The position numbers were made by a program, and so were the translations under genes. Under the pieces are notes generated by a model. It was not told the origin of the DNA and did no database searches. It worked only from the letters and a program-made list of their open reading frames with translations. Source: Limnoraphis robusta CS-951 (GTDB lineage: Bacteria > Cyanobacteriota > Cyanobacteriia > Cyanobacteriales > Microcoleaceae). Taken from it: 9,249 nt of DNA. Where the stretch lies: NCBI RefSeq assembly GCF_000972705.2, contig NZ_LATL02000275.1, positions 12,630 through 21,878 of the forward strand. Reading direction: 5' to 3'. This document shows, one piece after another, positions 1-7,090 of the stretch (positions are counted from its first letter, which is position 1; each line of letters begins with the position of its first letter).

Positions 1-51
1 GATTAGGACACTGTTTTTCTGTCAAATCCTTTTATGATAAAGGTTTCAATT

Positions 52-75
52 CTGTCTCCTGTCTCCTGTCTCCTG
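52..75. repeat. Heptamer tandem repeat (CTGTCTC)
   Basis: Three perfect copies of CTGTCTC lie head to tail at 52-58, 59-65 and 66-72, followed by a partial fourth (CTG). Short tandem heptamers of this kind (STRR-type) are common between cyanobacterial genes and vary in copy number between strains. It lies beyond the likely terminator of the leftward gene. I see no coding frame or promoter in 1-185 that can be supported. Confidence 0.8.
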
Positions 76-125
76 ACTTCTGCTATACAATCGCTAGATC
101 TGCAATAATGGTAACGTGAATTCGC

Positions 126-148
126 AAAAAAAGGTACATTGCAGTACC
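126..148 (-). terminator. Likely intrinsic terminator of the acyl-CoA synthetase gene
   Basis: Read on the minus strand, GGTAC-TGCAAT-GTACC forms a perfect 5-bp stem with a 6-nt loop, followed directly by seven T residues. It begins 37 nt past the stop codon of the leftward gene. The stem is short, so termination may be incomplete, but the hairpin, the T-tract and the position all fit. Confidence 0.55.
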
Positions 149-185
149 GGATAGTCAAATTAGAGGTGTAAGAACAAATCAGTCT

Positions 186-2924
186 TTACAGTTGAATTTC
201 AGCCCGAAACATCGGTTCACCCATCACCCGATGCAGGGTAAACCCCAGCCGTTCACAAATTTTTTGCATGGGGAAATTATCAGCTAAAATTTCAGCAGTA
301 ATGTGATCAATTTTTTCCTGACGCCCGATCAATAATAATTGTCTTAATAACTCACTTCCTAAGCCTTGATGTTGAAAGCGATCGCAAATCAGTAGGGAAA
401 ATTCGGCTTCATTAATTCCATGTACTTGACTCAACCGCCCGACTCCTACAATTTGATCTTCTGCGGTTTTCGGGTCAGTGTAAATCGCCACTAATGCCAT
501 TTCACAATTATAGTCGATAAAGCACAATCGAGACAAGCGATCGTGAGCAATACGGCGACTCAATTTTAACAGATGTGCATACCGCAAATAAACACTTTCT
601 TCGGATAAACTTTCATGGAATTTTACCGCCATTGGTTCATCTTCGGGACGTATTGGACGGATAATAATATCAAGACCTGTTTTAGATATCCAGTGGGTAA
701 TATATTGATGAGGATAGGGACGAATGGCTGGTTTAGGAAGTTCTTCTTCTGGGGTTTTGGGGTGATGTAAAACCACTCGCGCATCTAAAGCGATGAACCC
801 TTTTTCTGAGGCGAATAAGGGGTTTATTTCAATTTCTTTGATTCTTGGCTGTTCAACGACTAAATGAGAAAACTGGACTAATATTTTCTCTAACGCATCG
901 ATATCAACTGCCCTCCGTCCTCTCACCCCCAACAAGGCTTTATAGATTTTGGTTTGTTCCATCATCCGACGGGCGAGGGTGGTATTAAGCGGCGGCAAAG
1001 CGAGGCTTCTATCTTTAAACACTTCCACCAATTGACCCCCGGTTCCAAACAGTAACACAGGCCCAAATTGCGGATCTAAACTACTTCCCAAAATCAGTTC
1101 ATAGCCGTCTAATTTCACCATCGGTTGAACGGTTACGCCTTGAAAATGTTCTGATCCTACCGCTTTACAACTGTTCGTTTTAATGGTATAATAAGCCGTA
1201 TTAACAGCCTCACGATTTTGTAGGTTGAGTTGAACGCCTCCCACATCGGTTTTATGGGTAATCGTTTGAGAATGCAGCTTCAAAACCACTGGATAACCAA
1301 TCGTTTCTGCTGCTTGTATTGCTGCTTCAACGGTGGTCGCAATATGAGTTTCAACGACAGGAATATTGTAAGTCGCTAAGAGTTGTTTGGACTCAAATTC
1401 TGTTAACAACGTCCGCCCTTGTTGACGAACCGATTGTATAATGTGTTGAGCGCGATCGCAAACTAAACTTTCATCGGTGACAAGGGTAGCAGGTAAACTG
1501 GGTGTCTCATATAAACCCTGCAAATTGTAATGATACTGCCCCATATAATTAAACATTCTCACGGCAATATCGGGATAGGGAAATGTCGCAATACCCGCTT
1601 GGTTGAGAATTTCCGCCCCGGCTTTCACTTCTGCCCCACCCATCCAACTCGCCAATATTGGTTTTTTAGGCTGATGTTGAGACACAAAGGCTTTGAGTTT
1701 TTCTGCGGTTTGTGTGGGGTTTGTTGTCGCTTGCGGGGTGAGGATCACCAGCAACCCATCACTATTGGGGTCTTTAGCTGCAATTTCTAGGGCTTTGGCG
1801 TAGCGTTCGGGGTCAGCATCGCCTAAAATATCGATGGGGTTGCTCTGACTCCACTGAGGCGGTAAAATTTGATTAAGGTTTTCGACGGTTTCCCCAGAAA
1901 GTTGGGCAAGGGTGCCGCCTTCTAAAATTAGGGTATCGGTGGTTAACACTCCCGGCCCGCCTGCGTTGGTGAGAATGGTGAGGCGTGAACCTTTGGGGCG
2001 AGGTTGTTTGGCGAGAACTTCCGCCATTGAGAATAAATGGGTTAAGTTATAAACCCGCAACACCCCACACCGACGAAACGCCGCATCAAGAACCTCATCA
2101 CTTCCCGTTAACGCCCCCGTATGGGAAGCCGCAGCAAGGGCAGCTTGGGCAGTACGTCCGGCTTTGATCACAATAATGGGTTTGGTGAGGGCGACTTCAC
2201 GGGCTGCTGAGAGGAAGGATCGGGCGTCGCCAATAGACTCCATATAGATGACGATGCTTTGGGTGTGGGGATCATCGCCCAGATAATAAATTAAATCTCC
2301 CCAACCTACATCCAGCATCGAACCAACGGAGATAAACGCACTAAACCCGACGTTTTCTTGAAAACTCCAATCTAAAATTGAGCTACACAAAGCCCCGCTT
2401 TGACTAATAAAACCCACGTTTCCAGGTTTGGCGATCGCACTCGCAAAGGTGGCGTTCAGTCCGGTGCGGGGGTTGATCACGCCTAAGCAGTTGGGGCCAA
2501 TAATGCGGAGGTTTCCCCGACGGGCTATTTCTAAAATTTGCTGTTCAAGGGCAATTCCTTCAAAGCCAATTTCTCGAAAGCCCGGTGAGAGAATAATAGC
2601 ACCTTTTACCCCGCTATGGACACAATCTTGAATCAGGTTCGGTACTGTGTCAGCAGGTGTAGCGATAACAGCCAGATCAACAGGGTCAGGAACTTCTGCA
2701 AGACTCCCATAGGCTTTGATCCCCAGAATGCTGGGCTTTTTGGGGTTCACCGGGAAGACGGTACCGCCAAAGGGACTGCTGATCAGGTTCCAAAGCAGGG
2801 TTCGTCCAACGCTGTGGGGGGTTTCGGTCGCACCAATAACAGCAACGCTACGGGGGGCAAAAATAGCGTTAAGGGGTTGGTGTTCCGAGCGGAAAATGTC
2901 GGGGGTGGGGCTTGTTGCTGACAT
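186..2924 (-). CDS. ADP-forming acetate-CoA ligase / GNAT acetyltransferase fusion
   Basis: 912 residues. The order is: CoA-binding Rossmann domain (about 18-150), two succinyl-CoA-ligase-like domains (about 150-460), ATP-grasp domain (about 500-720) and a GNAT domain (about 750-912). Visible motifs are [11 protein letters not shown] at 142-152, SHTGALTG at 267-274 with the phosphorylatable His268, YMESIGD with Glu229, HKTDVGGV at 557-564 in the ATP-grasp part, and the acetyl-CoA loop QHQGLG at 851-856. The family converts acetyl-CoA, ADP and phosphate to acetate, CoA and ATP. The same architecture occurs in the lysine acetyltransferase Pat/PatZ, whose synthetase half is inactive. Here the catalytic His is present, so the ligase half may work. 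Beside pflB, an acetate- and ATP-forming role is the natural inference; protein acetylation is an alternative or additional role. I chose the ATG at 2924, which has AGGGAAG 9 nt upstream; a TTG two codons earlier is unlikely. Confidence 0.93.
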   Translation of the reverse strand: MSATSPTPDIFRSEHQPLNAIFAPRSVAVIGATETPHSVGRTLLWNLISSPFGGTVFPVNPKKPSILGIKAYGSLAEVPDPVDLAVIATPADTVPNLIQDCVHSGVKGAIILSPGFREIGFEGIALEQQILEIARRGNLRIIGPNCLGVINPRTGLNATFASAIAKPGNVGFISQSGALCSSILDWSFQENVGFSAFISVGSMLDVGWGDLIYYLGDDPHTQSIVIYMESIGDARSFLSAAREVALTKPIIVIKAGRTAQAALAAASHTGALTGSDEVLDAAFRRCGVLRVYNLTHLFSMAEVLAKQPRPKGSRLTILTNAGGPGVLTTDTLILEGGTLAQLSGETVENLNQILPPQWSQSNPIDILGDADPERYAKALEIAAKDPNSDGLLVILTPQATTNPTQTAEKLKAFVSQHQPKKPILASWMGGAEVKAGAEILNQAGIATFPYPDIAVRMFNYMGQYHYNLQGLYETPSLPATLVTDESLVCDRAQHIIQSVRQQGRTLLTEFESKQLLATYNIPVVETHIATTVEAAIQAAETIGYPVVLKLHSQTITHKTDVGGVQLNLQNREAVNTAYYTIKTNSCKAVGSEHFQGVTVQPMVKLDGYELILGSSLDPQFGPVLLFGTGGQLVEVFKDRSLALPPLNTTLARRMMEQTKIYKALLGVRGRRAVDIDALEKILVQFSHLVVEQPRIKEIEINPLFASEKGFIALDARVVLHHPKTPEEELPKPAIRPYPHQYITHWISKTGLDIIIRPIRPEDEPMAVKFHESLSEESVYLRYAHLLKLSRRIAHDRLSRLCFIDYNCEMALVAIYTDPKTAEDQIVGVGRLSQVHGINEAEFSLLICDRFQHQGLGSELLRQLLLIGRQEKIDHITAEILADNFPMQKICERLGFTLHRVMGEPMFRAEIQL

Positions 2925-2933
2925 GGACAACTG

Positions 2934-2940
2934 CTTCCCT
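2934..2940 (-). promoter_or_regulatory. Ribosome binding site of the ligase-GNAT gene
   Basis: On the minus strand AGGGAAG lies 9 nt before the ATG at 2924. It favours that ATG over the in-frame TTG at 2930, which would leave only 3 nt to the same site. Confidence 0.6.
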
Positions 2941-2950
2941 TTAATTCACT

Positions 2951-2992
2951 AATTTAAAATAGAGTTGGGGTGAAGTTTGTATACTTGATTAC
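2951..2992 (-). promoter_or_regulatory. NtcA-type promoter for the ligase-GNAT gene
   Basis: On the minus strand the sequence is GTA-ATCAAGTA-TAC (2992 to 2979), then exactly 22 nt, then TAAATT (2956 to 2951). This matches the NtcA-activated cyanobacterial promoter layout GTAN8TAC-N22-TAN3T at every fixed position. Transcription would start near 2943-2945, giving a leader of about 20 nt that just contains the ribosome binding site. The GTA/TAC box is symmetric, but on the plus strand no TAN3T lies at the right distance, so it points to the leftward gene. NtcA is the 2-oxoglutarate-sensing nitrogen regulator; actual binding is inferred. Confidence 0.6.
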
Positions 2993-3242
2993 TGTTTTTA
3001 ATTCGAGTTGAAGTTGTTGCCAAAAATCTAAGTCCAATCCCAGTTGAGATTGCTACTAAAATTGAGATTAACTTTATTATTACACTTTTAATGAGATTTG
3101 TCATCTCTCCCTCGGTAGAAAAAGGTAATCTTTAGGTTAAGAATTGGGGGAAGGCTAGCAATCTCTAGTATTGATGAAATTTTAAAGTTTTTTTGATCGT
3201 AAAGAAATGTAAAAATCGCAGGAGTCTATTCAAAATTCTCGT
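2993..3242. other. Divergent intergenic region between the ligase gene and pflB
   Basis: AT-rich DNA without a supportable gene. TTGAGATT occurs twice 18 bp apart (3044-3051 and 3062-3069), with a variant ATGAGATT at 3091-3098, which could be a regulator site for pflB. A 14-codon frame at 3091-3135 has no ribosome site and is not called. GTAN8TAA at 3199-3212 resembles an NtcA box, but its last base is wrong and it has no well-placed -10. Confidence 0.6.
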
Positions 3243-3248
3243 TAAGAT
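3243..3248 (+). promoter_or_regulatory. Candidate pflB -10 element (TAAGAT)
   Basis: TAAGAT, followed by AAAA, is the best -10-like hexamer close to pflB. It would start the transcript near 3255, about 50 nt before the ATG. No convincing -35 lies 17-18 nt upstream, so an activator may be needed if this is the promoter. The same 10-mer TAAGATAAAA occurs in the adhE promoter candidate (6891-6900). Confidence 0.3.
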
Positions 3249-3255
3249 AAAAGTA

Positions 3256-3287
3256 TCAAGCGTGAGAGCTGCAATGAACCCGCTTGA
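3256..3287 (+). promoter_or_regulatory. pflB leader stem-loop
   Basis: TCAAGCG (3256-3262) pairs perfectly with CGCTTGA (3281-3287) around an 18-nt loop. There is no T-tract, so it is not a terminator. It ends 5 nt before the GGAGG of pflB and would lie at or near the 5' end of a transcript started from TAAGAT at 3243. Such a 5'-terminal hairpin could stabilise the mRNA or modulate ribosome access; both are inference. Confidence 0.4.
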
Positions 3288-3292
3288 ATTTT

Positions 3293-3297
3293 GGAGG
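3293..3297 (+). promoter_or_regulatory. Strong pflB ribosome binding site (GGAGG)
   Basis: GGAGG sits 8 nt before the ATG at 3306. The frame is open back to a TTG at 3291, but that TTG precedes the Shine-Dalgarno sequence, so the ATG is the start. Confidence 0.85.
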
Positions 3298-3305
3298 TTG
3301 ATTTT

Positions 3306-5534
3306 ATGTACGAGCAATGGAAAGGTTTTGTGCTGGGTCAATGGACAACTGAGGTGAATGTACGAGATTTTATTCAAAAAAATTATACGCCTTATGAGGG
3401 CAATGATGATTTTTTAGCTCAACCCACTGAAAATACTAAATTTCTCTGGGAAAAAGTTAAAGTTTTAATGGCACAAGAACGGGAACAAGGGATATTAGAA
3501 TTAGAAACAAAAACCCCTTCTAGTATTACCTCTCATGCTCCCGGTTATATTGCTCAAGACTTAGAAAAAATTGTCGGATTGCAAACCGATAAACCCCTAA
3601 AACGGGGAATAATGCCCTGTGGGGGAATTCGAGTCGTTCGCAGTGCGGTAGAGGCTTATGGGTATCAGCTTGATACCACAACGAATGAAATTTTTACCCA
3701 GTATCGTAAGACTCATAATGATGGGGTTTTTGATGCTTATACTCCCGAAATGCGATCGGCGCGTCACTCTGGTATTATAACAGGTTTACCCGATTCTTAC
3801 GGGCGAGGTCGAATTATTGGCGATTATCGACGAGTTGCATTATACGGCATTGAACGGTTAATTGCCGATAAACAACATCAGAAACAATTACTCGAAGTTG
3901 ATGTGATTTTAGATGATGTCATCCGTCAACGAGAAGAACTTTCTGAACAAATAAAAGCCCTGAAAGAATTACAACAAATGGCGGCGAGTTATGGGTATGA
4001 TATTAGCCAACCTGCGACCAATGCCCAAGAAGCGGTGCAATGGACGTATTTTGGTTATTTAGGTGCTGTTAAAGAACAAGATGGCGCCGCGATGTCTTTG
4101 GGGCGAATTTCCACGTTTTTAGATATTTATATCGAACGGGATTTACAGCAAGGATTAATCACAGAAAGTGCCGTCCAAGAGTTAATTGATCATTTAGTAA
4201 TGAAGTTGCGAATGGTGCGTTTTCTTCGCGCCCCAGCCTATAATCAACTGTTTTCCGGTGATCCCACCTGGGTGACAGAAGCCATTGGCGGGATGGGGTT
4301 AGATGGACGACCTTTAGTAACAAAAAACAGTTTCCGCTTCCTTCATACCTTGTATAATCTCGGCCCTGCACCTGAACCGAATTTAACCGTTTTATGGTCA
4401 GAATATTTGCCGAAAAACTTCAAGAAATTCTGTGCAAAAATTTCCATTGAGACCAGTTCGATTCAGTATGAAAGTGATGATTTGATGCGCCCTGACTACG
4501 GGGATGATTACGGTATTGCTTGCTGTGTTTCGGCGATGCGAATTGGCAAACAAATGCAATTTTTTGGCGCACGGGCGAACTTAGCCAAAGTATTACTGTA
4601 TGCCATTAATGGCGGAAAAGATGAAAAAACAGGCGAACAAATTGGGCCGACTTACGCGCCAATTACTTCAGAATACCTCGATTATGAACAGGTGATGGCA
4701 AAGTTTGACCAGATGTTAGAATGGTTGGCAAAACTGTATGTTAATACGTTAAATGTCATCCATTATATGCACGATAAATACTGCTACGAACGCTTAGAAA
4801 TGGCGTTGCATGATGCAGAAATTTATCGGACAATGGCTTGCGGAATTGCGGGGTTATCCGTCGTTGCAGATGCGTTATCGGCGATTAAATATTCTCAAGT
4901 GAAAGTGATTCGGGATGACAAGGGTTTAGCCATTGATTATCAAGTTGAAGGAGACTATCCTAAATTTGGCAATAATGATGAACAAGTCGATCAAATTGCG
5001 GTGAATGTGGTTAAGTTATTTATGGATAAACTCCGCAAACATCCCACCTATCGCAACGCCGTTTTAACCCAGTCCATTTTGACGATTACTTCTAATGTTG
5101 TCTATGGTAAAAAGACCGGAAGTACCCCCGATGGTCGTCAAGCCGGAGAACCCTTTGCACCGGGCGCCAATCCGATGCACGGACGCGATAGTAATGGGGC
5201 GGTTGCGGTGTTAGAATCGGTGGCAAAATTACCCTATGAACAGGCGCAAGATGGCATTTCCTACACCTTCTCTATTGTACCGGAAGCGTTAGGGAAAACC
5301 GAGGAAAATAAAGTGAATAATTTGGCGGGTTTGTTGGGGGGATATTTTAGCAATGGCGGTCATCATATTAATGTGAATGTCCTCAATTTAGAGACGTTAC
5401 TTGATGCGATGGAACATCCCGAAAATTATCCACAGTTAACGATTCGAGTCTCAGGATATGCGGTGAATTTTATTAAGTTAAATCGCGAACAACAGTTAGA
5501 TGTAATTAACCGCACGTTCCATAAACAGATGTAG
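3306..5534 (+). CDS. pflB: Pyruvate formate-lyase (formate C-acetyltransferase)
   Basis: 742 residues, against 760 in E. coli, and collinear with it almost throughout; shared blocks include [15 protein letters not shown] and [20 protein letters not shown]. The large catalytic domain is followed by a C-terminal glycyl-radical domain. The tandem catalytic cysteines are Cys406-Cys407 (IACCVS), and the radical glycine is Gly717 in RVSGYAV, 26 residues from the C-terminus as in E. coli. It cleaves pyruvate with CoA to acetyl-CoA and formate in the cytoplasm without releasing electrons to ferredoxin or NAD. The activated enzyme is destroyed by oxygen, so in an oxygenic phototroph it should act only in dark anoxia. 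It lies next to its activase and adhE. A few residues are missing before INVNVLN relative to E. coli, otherwise it is intact. The start is fixed by GGAGG at 3293. Identification is very secure. Confidence 0.98.
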   Translation: MYEQWKGFVLGQWTTEVNVRDFIQKNYTPYEGNDDFLAQPTENTKFLWEKVKVLMAQEREQGILELETKTPSSITSHAPGYIAQDLEKIVGLQTDKPLKRGIMPCGGIRVVRSAVEAYGYQLDTTTNEIFTQYRKTHNDGVFDAYTPEMRSARHSGIITGLPDSYGRGRIIGDYRRVALYGIERLIADKQHQKQLLEVDVILDDVIRQREELSEQIKALKELQQMAASYGYDISQPATNAQEAVQWTYFGYLGAVKEQDGAAMSLGRISTFLDIYIERDLQQGLITESAVQELIDHLVMKLRMVRFLRAPAYNQLFSGDPTWVTEAIGGMGLDGRPLVTKNSFRFLHTLYNLGPAPEPNLTVLWSEYLPKNFKKFCAKISIETSSIQYESDDLMRPDYGDDYGIACCVSAMRIGKQMQFFGARANLAKVLLYAINGGKDEKTGEQIGPTYAPITSEYLDYEQVMAKFDQMLEWLAKLYVNTLNVIHYMHDKYCYERLEMALHDAEIYRTMACGIAGLSVVADALSAIKYSQVKVIRDDKGLAIDYQVEGDYPKFGNNDEQVDQIAVNVVKLFMDKLRKHPTYRNAVLTQSILTITSNVVYGKKTGSTPDGRQAGEPFAPGANPMHGRDSNGAVAVLESVAKLPYEQAQDGISYTFSIVPEALGKTEENKVNNLAGLLGGYFSNGGHHINVNVLNLETLLDAMEHPENYPQLTIRVSGYAVNFIKLNREQQLDVINRTFHKQM

Positions 5535-5560
5535 AATTTTGGGGGTTTGTTAGAAGGAAA

Positions 5561-5619
5561 ACCACCAAGACACAGAGACACAAAGAGATAAAATCTTGGT
5601 GACTTTGTGCCTTTGTGGT
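5561..5619. repeat. Palindromic ACCACNAAG repeat between pflB and pflA
   Basis: An imperfect palindrome: ACCACCAAGACACAGAG at 5561-5577 matches the reverse complement of 5603-5619 at 14 of 17 positions, and AGAT/ATCT can pair near the middle. It belongs to the same family as the three copies after pflA. No T-tract follows, so it is not an intrinsic terminator. As RNA it would fold between the two coding regions and could act as a processing or stability element giving more PflB than PflA (inference). It fills about half of the 116-nt gap. Confidence 0.8.
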
Positions 5620-5650
5620 GAGTTTACCCTTAAAAAAATCATCAATTAAA

Positions 5651-6415
5651 ATGAATTTAGAAGGTTTAAATTTGCATCCTGAAACCGAAATTATTGGATA
5701 TATTCATTCAATCGAAACCTGTGGAACCGTTGACGGGCCAGGGATTCGGTTTGTAATCTTTACTCAAGGCTGTTTATTACGGTGTCAATATTGTCATAAT
5801 CCCGATACTCGCAATTTACAAGCGGGAAAAGTTGTCACCCCAAAAGAGATTTTTGAACAGATTAAAAAATATCGGTCTTATATGAAGGCTTCGGGGGGTG
5901 GGGTGACAATTTCGGGCGGTGAACCGTTGTTACAACCGGAGTTTATTGGCGAAGTTTTTCGGCTTTGTAAGCAAGCGGGGATTCATACAGCGTTGGATAC
6001 ATCGGGTTTTCCCAAGTTTGAAGATGCGAAAAAAGTATTAGAATTTGTGGATTTAGTATTGTTGGATTTAAAGGCATTTTATCCTGAAACCTATCAGGAA
6101 GTAACGGCCGTTTCCCTCGAACCTGTTTTGAGATTTACCCATTATTTAAACGAGATTAAAAAACCGACTTGGGTGAGATTTGTTTTGGTTCCCAATTTAA
6201 CAGACAATCTCCAAGAAATTACTGAACTCGCCCAATTTGTCTCGACGTTATCGAATGTGGAGAAGGTAGAAGTTTTACCCTTTCATAAAATGGGCGAGTA
6301 TAAATGGGAGGAAATGGGTTATGAGTACAAATTGAAAGATACTCCTGCGGCGACGGTTGAACAAGTTCAACAGGTGATGGAAATTTTTCAGCGGTTTGGG
6401 GTGAAGGTTGAGTAA
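5651..6415 (+). CDS. pflA: Pyruvate formate-lyase activating enzyme (radical SAM)
   Basis: 254 residues; E. coli PflA has 246. It uses S-adenosylmethionine and a [4Fe-4S] cluster to place the glycyl radical on PflB (Gly717 here). The cluster motif CxxxCxxC is at Cys41, Cys45 and Cys48 (CLLRCQYC), preceded by CGTVDGPGIRF at 24-34. The SAM-binding SGGEP is at 88-92, DLK at 139-141, and the C-terminal blocks NVEKVEVLPFHKMG and EEMGYEYKL match the family. The frame is open upstream to a GTG at 5615, but that GTG lies inside the palindromic repeat and would add 12 residues not found in the family. The ATG at 5651 fits the family N-terminus better, though it has no clear Shine-Dalgarno sequence. 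The gene follows pflB on the same strand and is probably co-transcribed. The last two codons (GAG TAA) also form the beginning of the downstream repeat unit. Confidence 0.97.
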   Translation: MNLEGLNLHPETEIIGYIHSIETCGTVDGPGIRFVIFTQGCLLRCQYCHNPDTRNLQAGKVVTPKEIFEQIKKYRSYMKASGGGVTISGGEPLLQPEFIGEVFRLCKQAGIHTALDTSGFPKFEDAKKVLEFVDLVLLDLKAFYPETYQEVTAVSLEPVLRFTHYLNEIKKPTWVRFVLVPNLTDNLQEITELAQFVSTLSNVEKVEVLPFHKMGEYKWEEMGYEYKLKDTPAATVEQVQQVMEIFQRFGVKVE

Positions 6416-6655
6416 ATTTTTTCACCACAAAGACACGAAGACACGAAGGTTTATTCTTGGTGTTCTTTGTGTCGAGCGTGGTTTTTTATTCTTAATGAGG
6501 AAATTTTTTCACCACAAAGACAGGAAGGTTTATTCTTGGTGTTCTTTGTGTCTTGGTGGTTTTTTATTCTTAATGAGGGAGTAAATTTTTTCACCACAAA
6601 GACACGAAGGTTTATTCTTGGTGTTCTTTGTGTCGAGCGTGGTTTTTTATTCTTT
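6410..6655. repeat. Three tandem copies of the ACCACNAAG palindromic repeat
   Basis: Copies begin at 6410, 6497 and 6579, with periods of 87 and 82 bp. Each has GA(G)-AAATTTTTTCACCAC, then AAAGACA-GAAGG, then TTTATTCTTGGTG, TTCTTTGTGTC and a GTGGTTTTTTATTCTT tail. Copies 1 and 3 share CGAGCGTGG; copy 2 has CTTGGTGG, which restores better symmetry with the left arm. Copy 1 carries an internal 8-bp duplication (GACACGAA at 6432-6439 and 6440-6447). Copies 1 and 3 share their first 31 bases, including GAGTAA, the end of pflA. This points to local tandem duplication rather than independent insertion. A short frame spanning 6467-6673 is only translated repeat. Confidence 0.9.
6425..6487 (+). terminator. 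Terminator-like hairpin after pflA (first of three)
   Basis: In copy 1, GACACGAAG (6440-6448) pairs with CTTTGTGTC (6465-6473), including one G-U. Outside it, CCAC (6425-6428) pairs with GTGG (6478-6481), followed at once by six T residues. The loop is 16 nt and there is an internal loop, so it is not a textbook terminator. The same hairpin plus T6 recurs with T-tracts at 6560-6565 and 6643-6648, so together they could end the pfl transcript efficiently. Confidence 0.45.
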
Positions 6656-6866
6656 CTATTTTTAAGAATTTAACAAAACAGATGAAAGCGACTCAACAAA
6701 AATAAATATTCTGTACTTGAAAAGTATAACTTCTAATTTTAGCACTTTTTTCGCTAACTTTCCCAAAAAATCTGAATACAGCCAAACTTTAGATCCTACC
6801 GGAAAAAAATATCGGATGCAAGTCAAAATGAAATCTTAAAAAGAATGTTAAGAATTTTGCCCATCT
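6656..6866. other. Intergenic region between the repeats and the adhE promoter
   Basis: AT-rich, with no confident gene. The plus strand is open for 57 codons from 6666 to a TAA at 6837-6839. That frame has no ATG until six residues before its stop and no ribosome site, so it could be a gene remnant or chance. TACTT-GAA-AAGTA at 6714-6726 is a small palindrome. No NtcA box (GTAN8TAC) was found here. Confidence 0.5.
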
Positions 6867-6896
6867 TTGAACAAATTGTCCGAGATGAAATAAGAT
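6867..6896 (+). promoter_or_regulatory. Candidate adhE promoter
   Basis: TTGAAC at 6867-6872 is a reasonable -35, followed after 18 nt by TAAGAT at 6891-6896 as -10. Transcription would start near 6903, giving an unusually long leader of roughly 195 nt that contains three stem-loops. No clear Rex-like or FNR-like palindrome is seen around it. Confidence 0.4.
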
Positions 6897-6911
6897 AAAA
6901 CATAGAGGCAA

Positions 6912-6936
6912 GTAGAGAAAACAAAGATGACTCTAC
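6912..6936 (+). promoter_or_regulatory. adhE leader stem-loop 1
   Basis: GTAGAG (6912-6917) pairs perfectly with CTCTAC (6931-6936) around a 13-nt loop. It would lie about 10 nt from the 5' end predicted from the promoter at 6867-6896, comparable to the hairpin at the start of the pflB leader. Confidence 0.3.
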
Positions 6937-6966
6937 CCGGTCGGTAATGCGTTACACTAAAGAGCG

Positions 6967-6987
6967 AAACAGCTCAGTTGTTTTTTT
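6967..6987 (+). terminator. Terminator-like hairpin in the adhE leader
   Basis: AAACAGC (6967-6973) pairs with GTTGTTT (6977-6983), including one G-U, around a TCA loop; the T-run covers 6981-6987. An alternative stem, GAGC (6962-6965) with GCTC (6972-6975), overlaps it, so two folds compete. It stands downstream of the candidate promoter and 110 nt before adhE, which is the arrangement of an attenuator. If instead the adhE promoter lies after it, it is just an upstream terminator. The stem is weak in G-C. Confidence 0.35.
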
Positions 6988-7036
6988 CCGTAGGCCAATA
7001 AGTAAACAATCCAAAACCTAAAGCTTGTAAACAGTC

Positions 7037-7053
7037 CCAGATTTTGAATCTGG
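7037..7053 (+). promoter_or_regulatory. adhE leader stem-loop 3, anticodon-arm-like
   Basis: CCAGATT-TTG-AATCTGG is a perfect 7-bp inverted repeat. It can equally be drawn as a 5-bp stem with the 7-nt loop TTTTGAA, the shape of a tRNA anticodon arm reading UUG (Gln). No acceptor, D or T arm can be placed around it, so it is not a tRNA gene. It ends 43 nt before the adhE start codon and has no T-tract. Confidence 0.45.
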
Positions 7054-7085
7054 CGTTCATCAACTCTTCAACCGAAATTTTATCT

Positions 7086-7090
7086 AAGGG
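7086..7090 (+). promoter_or_regulatory. adhE ribosome binding site (AAGGG)
   Basis: AAGGG ends 6 nt before the ATG at 7097. An in-frame TAA at 7085-7087 overlaps its left edge and rules out any earlier start. Confidence 0.65.

Noticed and set aside
28..43. CCTTT-TATGAT-AAAGG inverted repeat as a terminator
   Set aside because: The stem is 5 bp and AT-rich, no T-tract follows on either strand, and no gene end adjoins it in the window.
1530..2952. Several plus-strand open frames of 60-101 codons opposite the ligase-GNAT gene
   Set aside because: They lie antisense to a clearly conserved 912-residue protein, overlap one another and show no recognisable domain.
3199..3212. Second NtcA box, upstream of pflB
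   Set aside because: It reads GTAN8TAA, not TAC, and the nearest TAN3T is 30 nt away, not 22.
3291..3305. TTG start for pflB
   Set aside because: It lies before the GGAGG that serves the ATG at 3306.
5615..5650. GTG start giving a 266-residue PflA
   Set aside because: The GTG is part of the repeat arm, the extra 12 residues are not family-like, and the ATG at 5651 fits the family N-terminus.
6410..6655. CRISPR-like array
   Set aside because: The units are contiguous and internally palindromic, with no unique spacers of constant length and no cas gene nearby.
6467..6673. 68-codon plus-strand open frame after pflA
   Set aside because: It is a translation of the palindromic repeats, with the same peptide pieces (FFILNE) recurring; such frames are common false predictions.
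6944..6955. NtcA box in the adhE leader (GTAATGCGTTAC)
   Set aside because: The spacer is 6 nt, not 8, and it lies downstream of the candidate promoter.
7011..7085. tRNA-Gln gene around the anticodon-like hairpin
   Set aside because: No acceptor stem, D arm or T arm with a TTCGA-like loop can be placed at the required distances.
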